From NCBI GenBank assembly GCA_024516035.1, contig CM044966.1:1914808-1978807 (forward strand): DNA of 64,000 nt, written 5' to 3'. Of this stretch, positions 10,161 through 20,764 are shown piece after piece. Origin of the DNA: Bactericera cockerelli (taxonomy: Eukaryota; Arthropoda; Insecta; Hemiptera; Triozidae). The position numbers and the translations under genes are program-made. Under the pieces are notes generated by a model. The model was not told where the DNA came from. It did no database searches and worked only from the letters and a program-made list of their open reading frames with translations. Every line of letters begins with the position of its first letter. Position 1 is the stretch's first letter.

Positions 10161-13100
10161 TTATGTGTTGAGGAAACTTCTGACTAGCTGACAGGTTTGT
10201 AATATGATGGATTTCTGAATGAGGACACTTCTTGAATGATGAACATTGATCATTTTAAGATAATTCAAGAAGTTCTTGGTTACGACTCCTTCGGTGGACA
10301 TGACTATAGGGATTATTGTGACAGCTTTCAATTTCCAAATTTTTAAGATCTCAGTTTTTAATTCTTGGTATTTTGAAATTTTCTCATTTTCAGTTTTTTG
10401 GATGTTGTGACTGAGTGGTACTGCGATGTCAATGATTTTTGCTGTTTTTGATATTTTGTTAAGAATAATGATGTCTGGTCTATTGCAAGTGATGGATCGA
10501 TCTGTTTGGATAGGTTGATCCCAGTATAAAATAGACGTTTCATTTTCTAATACTTGTTCTGGTGAATATTTGTAAAAGGGAATAGTGTTTTTCACAAGTT
10601 TATGTTCTAAAGCCAAATTTTGGTGAATTATTTTTGCGACTTGGTTATGGCGGCTTAGGTATTTATTATTTGCCAGTTCTGAACATCCTCCCATGATGTG
10701 TTCTATAGTCTCGCCCTGTTGTTGACATTTTCTACATTTATCTATGATATCTTTTTTCAAAATATATTTTTCATAATTTCTTGTTATTATTATCTTGTCT
10801 TGTATTGCTGTATAAAATCCTTCTGTTTCAGGGTGTAGGTATCCAATTCTTAACCAATTAAATGATTCATTTTTATTGATGTTTTCATTATGAACAAGAT
10901 TTATGTATCTACCATGTAGACTTTTTCCTTTCCAATCTGAAATTAGTTTTTCCTTGGTTTGTGGATTGTTTCCCGGTCTCATGTTCTCTGATAGGTTTAA
11001 AGGAGTGTATTTTTTGTCAACTTGAACTATTTTTTTCATAATTTCATCTTCACATTTTTGAATTGTATCTTTGATTTGAAGTTCTTGTTTCATGCACAGA
11101 AGTTTTATTTTTATTAGACCTCTTCCGCCTTCTTTCCGTGGGAGATATAATCTTTCTATACTGGCTCTGGGATGTAACATTCTAAATTTACACATTAGTC
11201 TTCTTGTTAGAAAGTCGAGCTCTTCTAGTTCAGATTCATTCCATTTTAAAATTCCAAAAGAATAGGTCAAGGATGGCACCGCCCATGTGTTTATTGCATC
11301 AATTATATTTCTGCCATTGAGGTAAGTGTTTAATAATTTTGTCAGTCTTTTTCTGTATTCTTCTGTGAAGGTAGATTTGAGCGTTTTATGGTCAATGCTT
11401 TCATTTTCCATGAATCCAAGATATTTATATTGTACCTCAGGTTGAAGAGGGATAATGTTATTGATAGGAGTGTCATCTTGTATAACTTTACCACGTTTTA
11501 TATTAATTATGGCACATTTGTCCATTCCAAATTTCATTTTAATATCATCACTGAATTGTTGGGCGATATTAATTAATGATGATAAATTATCTTTTGATTC
11601 AGTGAATAATTTAATATCATCTACATAGGAGAGGTGAGATATTCTTGTGGATTCTTTTATTTTAGGTCGGTATCCAATATTTGATTTTTTTAATATTGTT
11701 GACAATGGATTGAGGGCAAGACAAAACCAAAGACTACTGTATGTATCTCCTTGAAAAATTCCCTGGCGAATGTTCACATGACCAATGTTTCTCTTTTCGT
11801 GGTAAATATCAAGTGTCCAAAGTGACATGAGGTATTGTAACATGGTAATTATTTTTGGACAAACTTTGTAGAGTTTTAGTACTTCTATTAACCAATTGTG
11901 AGGTATACTATCATACGCTTTAACATAGTCAATGTAACATATGTTTAAATTCCTTTTCATTGTTTGTGCTTGTTTCAGTATTACTGCATCAATCGTCATT
12001 TGATGTTTACAACCCAAAAAACCTTTGGCACAACCTTTTTGGGCTTCATCAATAATGTTGTTTTCAGCACAATAATTATAAATTTTGTTCGATATGATGT
12101 TCGTGAACAATTTGTATAATGTTGATAAACAGCTGATTGGTCGGAAATTCTTGGGGTCAGATCTATTACCCTTCTTATGAATTAATGTTGTTTTCCCTTT
12201 AATAAGGAATTCGGGAAATTCAACATTGTTTTCCAAACACCTTTTGAAACAACGGGTGATGTGGCGATGTGTTGATGAAAAATATTTTATCCAGAAGTTA
12301 TGAACTTTCTCCGGACCTGGTGCCTTCCAATTAGATGATTTTTTTATTGATTGAGAGATTTCATTAATATGTATTTCGTTATAGTCAAATCCAGGTAAAT
12401 TATTTGTCTCTTCTTTAATTAAAGAAATCCAGTTGTCTCTGAGACATGCATCATCTTTTTTACTCCAAATATTTCTCCAATAATCAAGAAATTCTTTTTC
12501 ATCTGCTTCAGTGAGGTTATTATTTGTTTTGTTATTTGTGTCTATTAATTGACTGAAAAATCTCTTTTTGTCTCGAATGTAATTTCTATTTTGTATTTTT
12601 CTTTTCTCATTCTTGTTATATCTCGATAATCTCGAACCTTTGTACTTGATCTTTTGTCTTAAATTGTCTTTCAAAGCTATTAATGTGTTTGTTCGGTAGA
12701 TATTTACTTTGTACTTTTTACATATGATATTCATTCTTTTTTCAATTTTATATATTCTATTACCTTTCAAGTATTCCGAAATGGAGTCAAATTCGGATCT
12801 CATTTGTTGTATAGATTTTTCAAGTCTTGCTTTCCAGGCAGGTTCCGTTTTCGTTATTTGATTAATCTGATCATCAGCATTGTTTGATTGTATGAGTTTC
12901 AAATTTTCATTTTCAATATAAGTGACAGCAGCAGAATATATAGCTAAATGTATTTTAGTCAAATCGCTGGAATCATTCAGATAATTGTCTATACATTTAT
13001 TTAAATCTTCAATTTTAGTGTTTTTTATTTTTCGTCTATCCAATTTTGGAATTCCTGGACGATATGTAGGCTGAACATTTTCATATTTTGAAAGATTGTT

Positions 13101-14066
13101 TACAAATATTTCATTTATGTCTGGGACATTTGTTAGTGTAATTGCATCACTGGTAGAAAGGATATTTTCACTAACATCCAGAGTAATAGTTGGAATATTA
13201 GTCAAATTGTTGTCTTCAGATGGATTGTTGTGTATTTGATTTCTTATATTCAAACAAATGTTAGTTTCGGAATTGAATTGTTTCTTTGCTTCATTTCTTA
13301 TGTCTTCGACAAATGGTAATTTTTTTCTCAGAAGGTAATTTTTTCGATCTATACAATTCTGTTCTGTGAGATCAAGATGAGGATATTTATCTAAAAAATG
13401 ATTTTTCAACATTATTCGTACTCCTGGTATGTTTTTATCTTGACCTTTGTTGACATAAAAGAAAGATTTTAAAATCTCACGGTTCATTTCATCTGTCCAT
13501 TTTAATCTTGGTTTATTTTCATTTCTAGTGACAGCTTTCCATGTATTGGCTCTAGACTTTTTCTGTCTTCCACTTGTAGTTTGAAGTTCATGATCACTGT
13601 TGATGTTATTTATATCATCATGGGACGAAGAGCTCGTATTTTGATTTTGAGAGGATCTTGGTGAATTAAATGAATTACGTGATTCTTTTCTGTTTGAATT
13701 GTATATTATTCTTGTTTTGTAGCGGTTTTTATCATTTATGTCTGAAATATTATCATCACTGGATGATGATGGTAATATTTGTGCATTGTGTTGTTGCTTT
13801 TGTCTTCTTAGATATATCTGTTCAAGTATTTCCGTTGATGAATCAAGATCTTGAGAATGTGTCTGTTCGGGTATTTCAGTAGATAAATCAAGATTTTCAG
13901 GAGTATTTGTTTTAACATTATTTCGTCTACTTCGTAAGTTATAACGACTTTGTGTGGATTGAGACATATCATTGCGGAAGTCAGGAGCAGGGTATTGATA
14001 TATGTCTATATCATTTGTCAGAAATATGTGAATAAAAAGAATTATGTAAAAGTGTTGGACTTTCAT
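10161..14066 (-). CDS. Retrotransposon polyprotein: reverse transcriptase plus restriction-like endonuclease
   Basis: The first ATG is at 14066, giving about 1301 residues to TAA at 10161. A polar N-terminal 600 residues include a Myb-like stretch near residue 190 (PRLKWTDEMNREIL), a likely DNA-binding segment. The reverse transcriptase follows: KGKTTLIHKKG, FRPISCLSTLYKLF, IDYVKAYDSIPHNWL, GIFQGDTYSSLWF and the catalytic SYVDDIKLF near residue 815. The C-terminus has a CX2CX8HX4C knuckle (CRKCQQQGETIEHIMGGC, near 1110) and an RLE signature: RPDIIIL, then IIDIAVP, then KYQELKTEI near 1200-1235. This order is known from R2, R4 and NeSL elements, which nick a target site and prime reverse transcription there. 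No stop or frameshift interrupts it, so activity is plausible. The long N-terminus is unusual for Dong. Confidence 0.88.
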   Translation of the reverse strand: MKVQHFYIILFIHIFLTNDIDIYQYPAPDFRNDMSQSTQSRYNLRSRRNNVKTNTPENLDLSTEIPEQTHSQDLDSSTEILEQIYLRRQKQQHNAQILPSSSSDDNISDINDKNRYKTRIIYNSNRKESRNSFNSPRSSQNQNTSSSSHDDINNINSDHELQTTSGRQKKSRANTWKAVTRNENKPRLKWTDEMNREILKSFFYVNKGQDKNIPGVRIMLKNHFLDKYPHLDLTEQNCIDRKNYLLRKKLPFVEDIRNEAKKQFNSETNICLNIRNQIHNNPSEDNNLTNIPTITLDVSENILSTSDAITLTNVPDINEIFVNNLSKYENVQPTYRPGIPKLDRRKIKNTKIEDLNKCIDNYLNDSSDLTKIHLAIYSAAVTYIENENLKLIQSNNADDQINQITKTEPAWKARLEKSIQQMRSEFDSISEYLKGNRIYKIEKRMNIICKKYKVNIYRTNTLIALKDNLRQKIKYKGSRLSRYNKNEKRKIQNRNYIRDKKRFFSQLIDTNNKTNNNLTEADEKEFLDYWRNIWSKKDDACLRDNWISLIKEETNNLPGFDYNEIHINEISQSIKKSSNWKAPGPEKVHNFWIKYFSSTHRHITRCFKRCLENNVEFPEFLIKGKTTLIHKKGNRSDPKNFRPISCLSTLYKLFTNIISNKIYNYCAENNIIDEAQKGCAKGFLGCKHQMTIDAVILKQAQTMKRNLNICYIDYVKAYDSIPHNWLIEVLKLYKVCPKIITMLQYLMSLWTLDIYHEKRNIGHVNIRQGIFQGDTYSSLWFCLALNPLSTILKKSNIGYRPKIKESTRISHLSYVDDIKLFTESKDNLSSLINIAQQFSDDIKMKFGMDKCAIINIKRGKVIQDDTPINNIIPLQPEVQYKYLGFMENESIDHKTLKSTFTEEYRKRLTKLLNTYLNGRNIIDAINTWAVPSLTYSFGILKWNESELEELDFLTRRLMCKFRMLHPRASIERLYLPRKEGGRGLIKIKLLCMKQELQIKDTIQKCEDEIMKKIVQVDKKYTPLNLSENMRPGNNPQTKEKLISDWKGKSLHGRYINLVHNENINKNESFNWLRIGYLHPETEGFYTAIQDKIIITRNYEKYILKKDIIDKCRKCQQQGETIEHIMGGCSELANNKYLSRHNQVAKIIHQNLALEHKLVKNTIPFYKYSPEQVLENETSILYWDQPIQTDRSITCNRPDIIILNKISKTAKIIDIAVPLSHNIQKTENEKISKYQELKTEILKIWKLKAVTIIPIVMSTEGVVTKNFLNYLKMINVHHSRSVLIQKSIILQTCQLVRSFLNT

Positions 14067-14115
14067 CAGTTTGAAAGTCAAAAATTTTACGGAAAATATT
14101 TCACTCGCGGAGCGA

Positions 14116-14155
14116 TAATAATAATAATAATAATAACATTATTATTATTATTTTA
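14116..14155. repeat. TAA/TTA microsatellite at LINE 5' junction
   Basis: A run of (ATA)n is followed by (ATT)n in mirror arrangement. It joins the LINE 5' end to the tail of the SINE H copy on the right. Confidence 0.85.
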
Positions 14156-14318
14156 AGGTAAATGTGTCCCGTAACCGCTTTCGCATTATTTCAGGGCACT
14201 ATTCCTTTGCATCCATGGTATTCTGGAAACGGAAAATTTTCCGCTCCGGCCGGGATTCGATCCCGCAACCTCCGGATCAGTAAGCAATGCTCATAATCAC
14301 TGAGCCACGGAGGTCGGC
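14150..14318 (-). mobile_element. SINE family H (tRNA-like)
   Basis: The minus-strand head gccgacctccgtggctcag and B box ggatcgaatcccg are followed by a body ending in gcaaaggaatagtgccctga, ggacacatttacctt and an AAT tail. It shares the TTA-type end with families A and B. Confidence 0.75.
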
Positions 14319-14319
14319 T

Positions 14320-14800
14320 CTTCAACATTGACATTATTGTTTTAACTAATATAACAATAAGGATGAATCGGCTGTCAACGTAACTGGATTCAAGAAGAGT
14401 AAGAATCAGAGAGCATGCTGTAAGTTCCTAGATGGAGAAACTATTTCAAGGATCCAATGACTTTCTCCCTCATTGAAGAAGCTATGTGGCTGGTATGCAC
14501 AGACGTTTATCCCTACAGGGTTCACTGTAGGGTGGTCCCGAGCTTGCTATAGGGAAAACTTTGACCTTGACATTTTTTTTTTTTACCTCCTCATTTCTCG
14601 CATGGTTATTGATAACGCGAAACTAACGAAACAAATACAAATAGAAGCGTTCAAAAATCTCTTCTTTCAAGAGGCATCTGAATGCGCATGCGCACAGGCA
14701 CTTCAAACAAACGTCTCTGCATAACAAAATCAGCTGAAGGGACAAATGACCCAGACATCCCTACAGTGAGGACTCTGCATACCACCCTACGTCTCCTCGC
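14320..14800. other. Intergenic DNA, possible small TIR element
   Basis: The word tagggtggtcc near 14529 is matched in inverse by ataccaccctac near 14780, so a 260-bp inverted-repeat element is possible. No convincing target duplication was read. Confidence 0.3.
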
Positions 14801-14804
14801 TCAG

Positions 14805-14905
14805 TTAGCGTGATCGATAAGGCGGCGGACTTGCAACCTGTAGGTCGATGGTTCAAGTCCCGGCTTCCAAGGAGATTTTGTAAAATCGCACTAGTAAATC
14901 TGAAT
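14805..14905 (+). mobile_element. SINE family C, 3'-truncated
   Basis: tcgataaggcggcggacttg and the B box ggttcaagtcccgg match the family head. The body is truncated and diverged. Confidence 0.7.
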
Positions 14906-15229
14906 ATGAGATAGCATTTAGATGTTCAACCTTTTTATTTTTTTTCTTCAACACTTATTTTTTTACAGATAATATTTTTCTGCCATTTGCAATCCAGAGG
15001 GCAAAGTACTCAGAATACTTGAGCAAAATTACAAATGGGTAATTTGTAATTCTTGTATCTACATTATAGGTAGGTATATTAGCTAACATATTATATTTAA
15101 TGCGATTACCCCACACTGAGGGGATACAGTCCTCTTGTTTTCTGGGGTTTCTAAATTATCTAAATGTGTTCAATGGGTAAGAGATTAACAGGGTGTATTA
15201 GTGAACAGGAATCTCCACTTTTTATTATT

Positions 15230-15526
15230 TATTTTTTAAAGATGAGTGTTTCACAGCCTTTTTTATTTCGTAGCCATGAAACCGGAGCTACTTTAGAAGT
15301 TGTGGTCTGTGTCGTAGCCTGCCCATCCCGTAGTATGCTCTGATGGGCGAGAAGTGACATAATACTTCCCATTTAGGTGCGGGGTCAACACGAGCGCACT
15401 TGAAGGTATCCCTTACAAACAACTGTAACCAAATTTTGAATACAATTTTTTGTCGGCACGGGGCATCGAACCCGGGACCTTCCGCATGGCAAGCGAGTGC
15501 TTAACCACTGAGCTAATCGCGCGCTC
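15230..15526 (-). mobile_element. SINE family F, full
   Basis: The minus-strand copy starts at 15526 (gcgcgattagctcagtgg, Gly-like loop, B box gggttcga) and ends in an A-rich tail near 15230, passing cacttctcgcccatcagag and ctacgaaataaaaaaggctg. Confidence 0.8.
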
Positions 15527-15593
15527 TATTCTAATGCCTGATCTATGCAGACAAGTCACGACTTGTCTAATGTCGTGTTGTGTGTTTTTTTTT

Positions 15594-15662
15594 GTGAACC
15601 AACGGATCCCGACGCTACCTGGATTACCAGACTAGCGCGTTAACCACTTGACCACCAGTGCA
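15594..15662 (-). mobile_element. SINE family B head fragment
   Basis: Only the tRNA-like head is present (gtgcactggtggtcaagtgg to ggatccgttggttc). Confidence 0.6.
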
Positions 15663-15850
15663 CTGATATCAGTCTCTAGTATTGATATCAATACTCGCTG
15701 GTCCCTAGTATTGATGGTTCTCCAATTACCTATGCATGTACAATAACCTTAAACTTGACATTGGTCTGGACACCGGAGGCTTAAGGTTAAGGATAGTAAG
15801 GATACCATCTTTATAAACCTGTTTCTAACTCTTAGATAGCGAAGATTCTT

Positions 15851-15955
15851 GTGCACTGGTAGTCAGTCAAGTGGTTAACGCGCTAGTCTGATAATCCTGG
15901 TAGCCTAGGGATCCGTTGATTCGAATCCCACCCGGTGCCTCATTAATTTAAAAGA
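15851..15955 (+). mobile_element. SINE family B, head only
   Basis: gtgcactggtagtcagtcaa to cacccggtgcctcattaatt. The rest of the body is absent and a 5S-type SINE follows. Confidence 0.65.
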
Positions 15956-15967
15956 AAATTTCTTTAT

Positions 15968-16150
15968 TTTTGTAGCCAGCGTCGATGGCGCGTTGAACGC
16001 ACCGGTTCTCGTTGGATCATCGAAGTTAAGCAACGTCCATCGAGGTGAAGACTTCGTGATTCTGGCATTCCGGCCCAACCCAGGCTGGGTTAGGTCAATT
16101 TTGGTAGCTGGTTTGTAAGTTTCCTGCGAATGAGAGGGCAAATAATACCA
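15968..16150 (+). mobile_element. SINE family D (5S-rRNA-derived), older subfamily
   Basis: agccagcgtcgatggcgcgt, cgcaccggttctcg and gaagttaagcaacgtcc match the 5' half of 5S rRNA with its internal promoter region. The shared central domain (ccaggctgggttaggtcaat, tttcctgcgaatg) follows. It is more diverged than the copies at 31001, 32352 and 62024. Confidence 0.75.
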
Positions 16151-16217
16151 AGATATAGGTTAGAATAGCTGTCTTCATTTAAAAATAACATGAAGAATTT
16201 GGTGCCCAATCATAATC

Positions 16218-16290
16218 AAACACCTCGGCCGAGGTGTGAAGAACGCCTATACAAAGAAAAAGACAGCCCGGCAGAGTGTAAGGTTATAAA
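16218..16290 (+). repeat. Direct repeat, left copy
   Basis: cctcggccgaggtgtgaaga, acgcctatacaaagaaa and cccggcagagtgtaaggtt recur almost exactly at 16650-16720, bracketing about 360 bp that includes a mobile fragment. Confidence 0.65.
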
Positions 16291-16534
16291 TAAATACTAC
16301 TATTACTACTTTATTTTTGTATCTTTAACCAATCCAAAGAAGCGGCCCTGTGACCGAAGAGTGCGGCCGATTTCAACAAAATGTTTCATGGTTCGGGTGG
16401 TACATAAAATCAACACCCTTAACAAAATTTCGAGGACTAATTCAAGACTAATAAAAGAAATGATTTGTTCTTATTTTTTTTTCATGCATACATTGCAGAC
16501 ACAATTACACACGCAATAATTGCATTTACGTTTA

Positions 16535-16640
16535 TGAAAAGTAGCAAGTCCTGATGACGGTTGATCGCACATAGAAATATGTGGTTCAGGACGAGACAGC
16601 TTTGAAATAAAGTTGGCTGAAGACCAACACTCACCTCTCC
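16535..16640 (-). repeat. Fragment of the 86-bp-array element
   Basis: gaaaagtagcaagtcctgat, gatcgcacatagaaatatgt and cgagacagctttgaaataaa match 8035-8140, without the amplified unit. Confidence 0.65.
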
Positions 16641-16649
16641 AGGTGTTTG

Positions 16650-16720
16650 ATACACCTCGGCCAAGGTGTGAAGAACGCCTATACAAAGAAAGAGCCAGCC
16701 CGGCAGAGTGTAAGGTTACG
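16650..16720 (+). repeat. Direct repeat, right copy
   Basis: Second copy of the 70-bp repeat at 16218-16290, differing at a few bases (ccgag to ccaag, aaagac to agagcc). Confidence 0.65.
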
Positions 16721-16827
16721 GAAAACATAGTTCCCATGCATTTCATTTAAAATATCCTGATGCAGTATGAATAAAAAGTAGCTTGATCGGCTTCGGAGGG
16801 CCAAGACCGGCGGACTTCAGCATTTTT

Positions 16828-19800
16828 TCAAATAGCAACGCTGGCTTTCATCCGCATGGTGTTGGCGAACGCATAGCCCAGTCTGACCACGTTGAGAAAC
16901 TGCACGCGGCTCAGCACCACAATGCCCTGATAGAAGTTGAGCTTGTTGCAACGCTGCGCGCGCCGCATGATGATACAGAGGCCGCGGCGCGTGCCAGGGG
17001 TGCACTTGTACCTAGGGATGCCAATATCGAATCACAATATCAATATTTCTGATATCGATATTATCGGAAGCAAAGTATCGATATCCGATATTTATCGAAA
17101 CGAAAATATCGAAATTCCGATATATCGAACTTCGATATTTTAATTATTTCATAATTTCAATAGAACAGATCTGATGGGGATATAAGTTTAGTTTAGGTGT
17201 AGGTGTCACGACTGTCACGCTATTAACTCTATTAAGGCAGTGTCTTAGTCTTAAGTACATTGTGTTGTAGGCTATTGGTACCTGTACCTATCATATTAAT
17301 TATTATTTTATTAATGCAATTACCTATAAATCATACATTACAACATTTCAGAAAATCAATACGAACTATTACAAAGCAACTTAAGACACGTGTTTTGTTC
17401 TTATTGGAACTCATCAGTATTTACAGTATTAAATGATTTTAACCTACAAAACAAGCAAATTTAATCAATTTAGTGTGGGTATTCGATAACGATATTTTTT
17501 TTCGATACCATCGATATTATCGGAACCTCAGTATCGATACCAAATATCGATACTATCGGATCCAAAATATCGATATTTCAAAATATCGATATAATATAGA
17601 CGTCCCTAATTTTGTACCAGTTGCAGTTCTCGATGGCGCGGAGAAGGACGTGGTTGCAGTTGTCCGCATTTTCCGAGCAGTCGCTGATGAAGAAATACTC
17701 GATGGTGAGGACCAGGAACTCGCAGAGGAAGCGGATGAAGCGGAGAGTGGACAGGCCGGAGGGGTTGACCGCTAGCTGGTAGATGGCCAGGGAGAAACAG
17801 GTGTAGTTGACCACGACGAAGGGGATGACGATGGGACTGAAGAAGATTTTCAACTGAGGAATCGAAACATTTTTTTTTTTTTTTTTTCAAAGATAAGTGT
17901 TTCACAGCCATTTTTATTTCGTAGCCATGAAACAGGAGCTACTGTAGACGCTTGTGGTCTGTGTTGTAGCCTACCCATCCCGTGGTATGACTCCCCTCTG
18001 ATGGGCGAGAAGTGACACAATACTCCCCAATTGGAGCTGGGTCAACACGAGCGCACCGGAAGGTATCCCTTACAAACAATTGTAACCAATTAAGAATACA
18101 AAATTTTGTCGGCACGGGGGATCGAACCCGGGACCTTCCGCATGGCAAGCGAGTGCTTAACCACTGAGCTAATCGCGCACTCTATTGAATGGATAGAGCA
18201 CCGGAAGAATAGTCTGAATGCTTTGAGCATTTCAAACATACCAGAAGTTGAAAGCAACGTTAATTGAGAAAAAAAAGATACAAGATTGCGATGGATGTGT
18301 GTGTATGTGTATGTATGTGTGTCTGTTTGTTTTGGTACCGATAGTTAGTGAGTGTTTATTTTGCTCGATGTTTAAGAAAATTAATACATTTTAATTTTCT
18401 TTGATATTCCAGCATGTAATCTGATATCGCATAGTTGTTGTGTTTTTCACATGTTTCTTGTTTTTATTCAGACCACTTCTTTACTTGAGAACACATGAGA
18501 AGAATGACTATGTTACTTTAGGAAAAGACAGACAGAGCAGTTAAAACGAACCTCATGTTGAAATCGAATGAGTTTTTGATGAGTTTGGACAATGCGACGG
18601 ATAATTTGCCATTCCGTATGATACTGCATTTTCTCATGCCATTGCTTTACGTCTCTATTCTGCTGTTGCCAGATTTCTCTGTTGGGTGATCTGTACACGG
18701 GGCGGCTGATGGTGAAGAGATCCACATAATCCTGGTGAGTACAGTGCGCATGCGTCCTCCTAGTGTCATACATGCTCGAGGAAAAGTCCCCTCTGCCCAA
18801 ATATCTGAAGCTTTTGCATAAAATCTTGTACTGGCCTTGAAATAAAAATATATATTTTTTACATAAATATTTCTCCTGCGGAGTGGCACTTCAAACAAGA
18901 CATACTTAGTGAAAGAAAAATATTACCAAGTTGCATTATACATAGGTAATTATTTATGCGTTACTTTTCCTTACTTAATAACTACTATGGGTAACTAATT
19001 TTTCTGAAATCCTGGTAAACATCAAATCAGTATCTGATTGTAATTATGTAATACTCTTTACGATTCTCTTTACTGCTAAAGAAACTGTTGGCCTAACGCG
19101 ACTACCTGTCAATCGAAGTAAAGCACTACTTTTACTTATCAAAGTTAAGCTATCGTATTATTGTGTTAAGCACTTTAGTGATGTCATATCTACTCAAACT
19201 CGCTTTGCTAAATCTTTGCTGAACTTGGGATTTTAACCGCCGACTTCCCGGTTACAAGTCCACCGATAATTGATCAAGCTACTTATAACTTATACGATAC
19301 GGCACAGAACATCTTGGGTTAAATTCTAAAGAAATACTTTCAAACAATAACTGGTGGAAGTAATAAAAATTAATTGAGACCCTTCTTTCAGTACCTACTC
19401 ATTATTCAAATAATAAACAATCTTGGAATTTATTTGGAAGAGAAAAATGTAGTTGATGACTCGACTAGGATCATCAAAAAGCTCATTTTTTTTAGGGAAT
19501 GGGCAGTTCGAGTGGTCCTCTTTACTACAGTCATTCTAATCTATAGTATTTTCAGCTTAATTGGGTTTTCTCTTGGAGGTATGTCGTTTTTTTTTTTAAT
19601 GATCAAATTTTGACAAATTAATGGACAGTTTAACCTACATGATGTGTTACACTGTCTTTGGATCCCTTCCAAAATTTCATCTAAATCCGACTTGGATTTC
19701 TCATTATTCTGATCCTAACCTTCCAGATGCAACATGAACATGGGAGTCAACGGAACATTGATGCAGAGCGTCATGACGCAGAAACCCGCTAGGAACACTT

Positions 19801-20389
19801 GCATAGCCAGGATGAACTGAAAATACCACGACTCAGTCTCGTCAATACCCGGGAACCTCAAGCTTGTCGGTAGAACTCTTTCTGGATGAGCTGTGTCCGA
19901 GTACACCAGCCGACGCAAGGTCAATTCTTTTTCTGAAAGAGGAACAAAGGTTTGTAACATGATGACGACTGCCATAGTGACGACCATCACAATATATGTG
20001 ATAATCATGTTCCGAATTTTGGCAGCACAGCGACTCAACTCTTTGGTGTCCTGTTGGTTGAAATGCTGTTCTGCGAACTCAATGAGATGAAAGAACTTGT
20101 GTCGCTGGACCACGCCCAGCAAAAATGTTGCAAGCGTAAGCATGTTGAGAGTCAAGTCTTCGAAGAGGCATTGGAGAAATTCTGGTGTGTAGCGGATGGC
20201 GCGAGTTGCAGTGTTATAGGCGTGGGAAGCGTTGTATATGAACGCGAGGATGAAGCATATGATGTATACATGTTGAAATTTATCTCTCAGTGGAGTCTTG
20301 AACCCTTGGGAGTTGAATAGTCCAAAGGTCTCCAGAATCTTGATGTAAGTCCGAAACATTTTTATAGTGCCGATATCTCTGAAACCCAT
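16828..20389 (-). CDS. Insect odorant receptor (7tm_6), four exons
   Basis: Exons by splice reading: 20389-19720, 18835-18552, 17853-17618 and 17011-16828 (TGA). They join in phases 1, 0 and 2 to 1374 nt, 457 residues, a usual receptor length. Exon 1 (MGFRDIGTIKMFRTYIKILE) carries four hydrophobic segments. Exon 2 begins GQYKILCKSFRYLGRG, and its end (HQKLIRFQHE) is typical of intracellular loop 2-3. Exon 3 has FFSPIVIPFVVVNYTCFSLA and LRFIRFLCEFLVLTIEY. Exon 4 ends in RVQFLNVVRLGYAFANTMRM, the last membrane segment. Such receptors pair with Orco as odorant-gated channels in sensory neurons. Exon 2's donor (GAG|GTTCGT) is weak. The last intron is a hAT-like element, so the gene is either spliced across it or broken. 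Confidence 0.82.
17014..17609. mobile_element. hAT-like ATCGATAT-rich element forming the last receptor intron
   Basis: The ends are tagggatgcc at 17013-17022 and the inverse gacgtccctaat at 17600-17609; both sides are full of atatcgatat motifs. The flanking words ggtacaag (coding sense, right of exon 4's start) and ggtacaaa (end of exon 3) are near-identical 8-bp target duplications, as expected for hAT. On the coding strand the left duplication supplies GT and the element end supplies TAG. Removing GT...TAG leaves one copy of the target and an intact frame (N-W-Y-K-C). No transposase is present. Confidence 0.7.
17871..18182 (-). mobile_element. SINE family F in receptor intron 2
   Basis: A full copy lies in the sense orientation of the receptor, between exons 2 and 3. 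The head (gcgcgattagctcagtgg) is at 18182 and the poly-A end at about 17871, only 17 bases upstream of the exon 3 acceptor. Its terminal A run may weaken that acceptor's pyrimidine tract. Confidence 0.82.
19147..19284 (-). mobile_element. SINE family C in receptor intron 1
   Basis: The head is at 19284 (agtagcttgatcaattatc, acttgtaaccggga). The tail ctcaaactcgctttgct reads through to 19147. Old and diverged. Confidence 0.65.
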
Positions 20390-20638
20390 TTCAAACGCCA
20401 AGTGAAAATTCCTTCAAAGCGAAAAAAATATTTCAGGTAACTTTCGCGGACTTTGATCTGCTAACTTTCGCGACAATGGCTTGTGTCTCAGTTTTAAGCT
20501 AGTTTATTCATGATTTGCTAGCACGGATGTTGACGTAAACAAAACAAAACTATCATAACCCTTTCAACACCGTGATCATTTTGATGTAGGTGTTATCGAG
20601 TATTCCATGTGTTTTATATTATTCTCAGGGCAAAGAAA

Positions 20639-20672
20639 TTGTTTTAGCAAAATTTGATTTTTGCTAAAACAA
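20639..20672. other. Perfect 14-bp hairpin upstream of the receptor
   Basis: Arms ttgttttagcaaaa and ttttgctaaaacaa surround a 6-base loop, about 250 bp upstream of the receptor start codon. It could be a remnant of a small transposon. No role is claimed. Confidence 0.6.
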
Positions 20673-20764
20673 TGACAGAAGTTCTTTTTCAAAAAACCTA
20701 ATTTTAAAATAAGCTTATATGAAGGAGGTACATTGAGCTTTTATTTCCAATTTTGATAAAATAA

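Larger units (their letters stand above)
10048..14115 (-). mobile_element. Non-LTR retrotransposon, R2/R4 (Dong-like) type, near full length
   Basis: The element reads right to left: a short 5' region (14115-14067), one large ORF, and a 3' UTR of about 113 bp. The 3' UTR begins with a perfect 13-bp-stem hairpin (10130-10159, arms tcatatgacctac) just after the stop codon. Both ends lie in TTA/TAA repeats, as known for Dong of the R4 clade. There is no poly-A tail. An uninterrupted ORF suggests recent insertion. Confidence 0.8.

Noticed and set aside
15973..16100. 5S rRNA gene
   Set aside because: The 5S-like part is diverged and fused to a SINE tail shared with other copies, so it is a retroposon and not a ribosomal RNA gene.
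17473..17775. Plus-strand ORF over receptor exon 3
   Set aside because: It is the antisense shadow of the receptor exon and the ATCGATAT-rich element.
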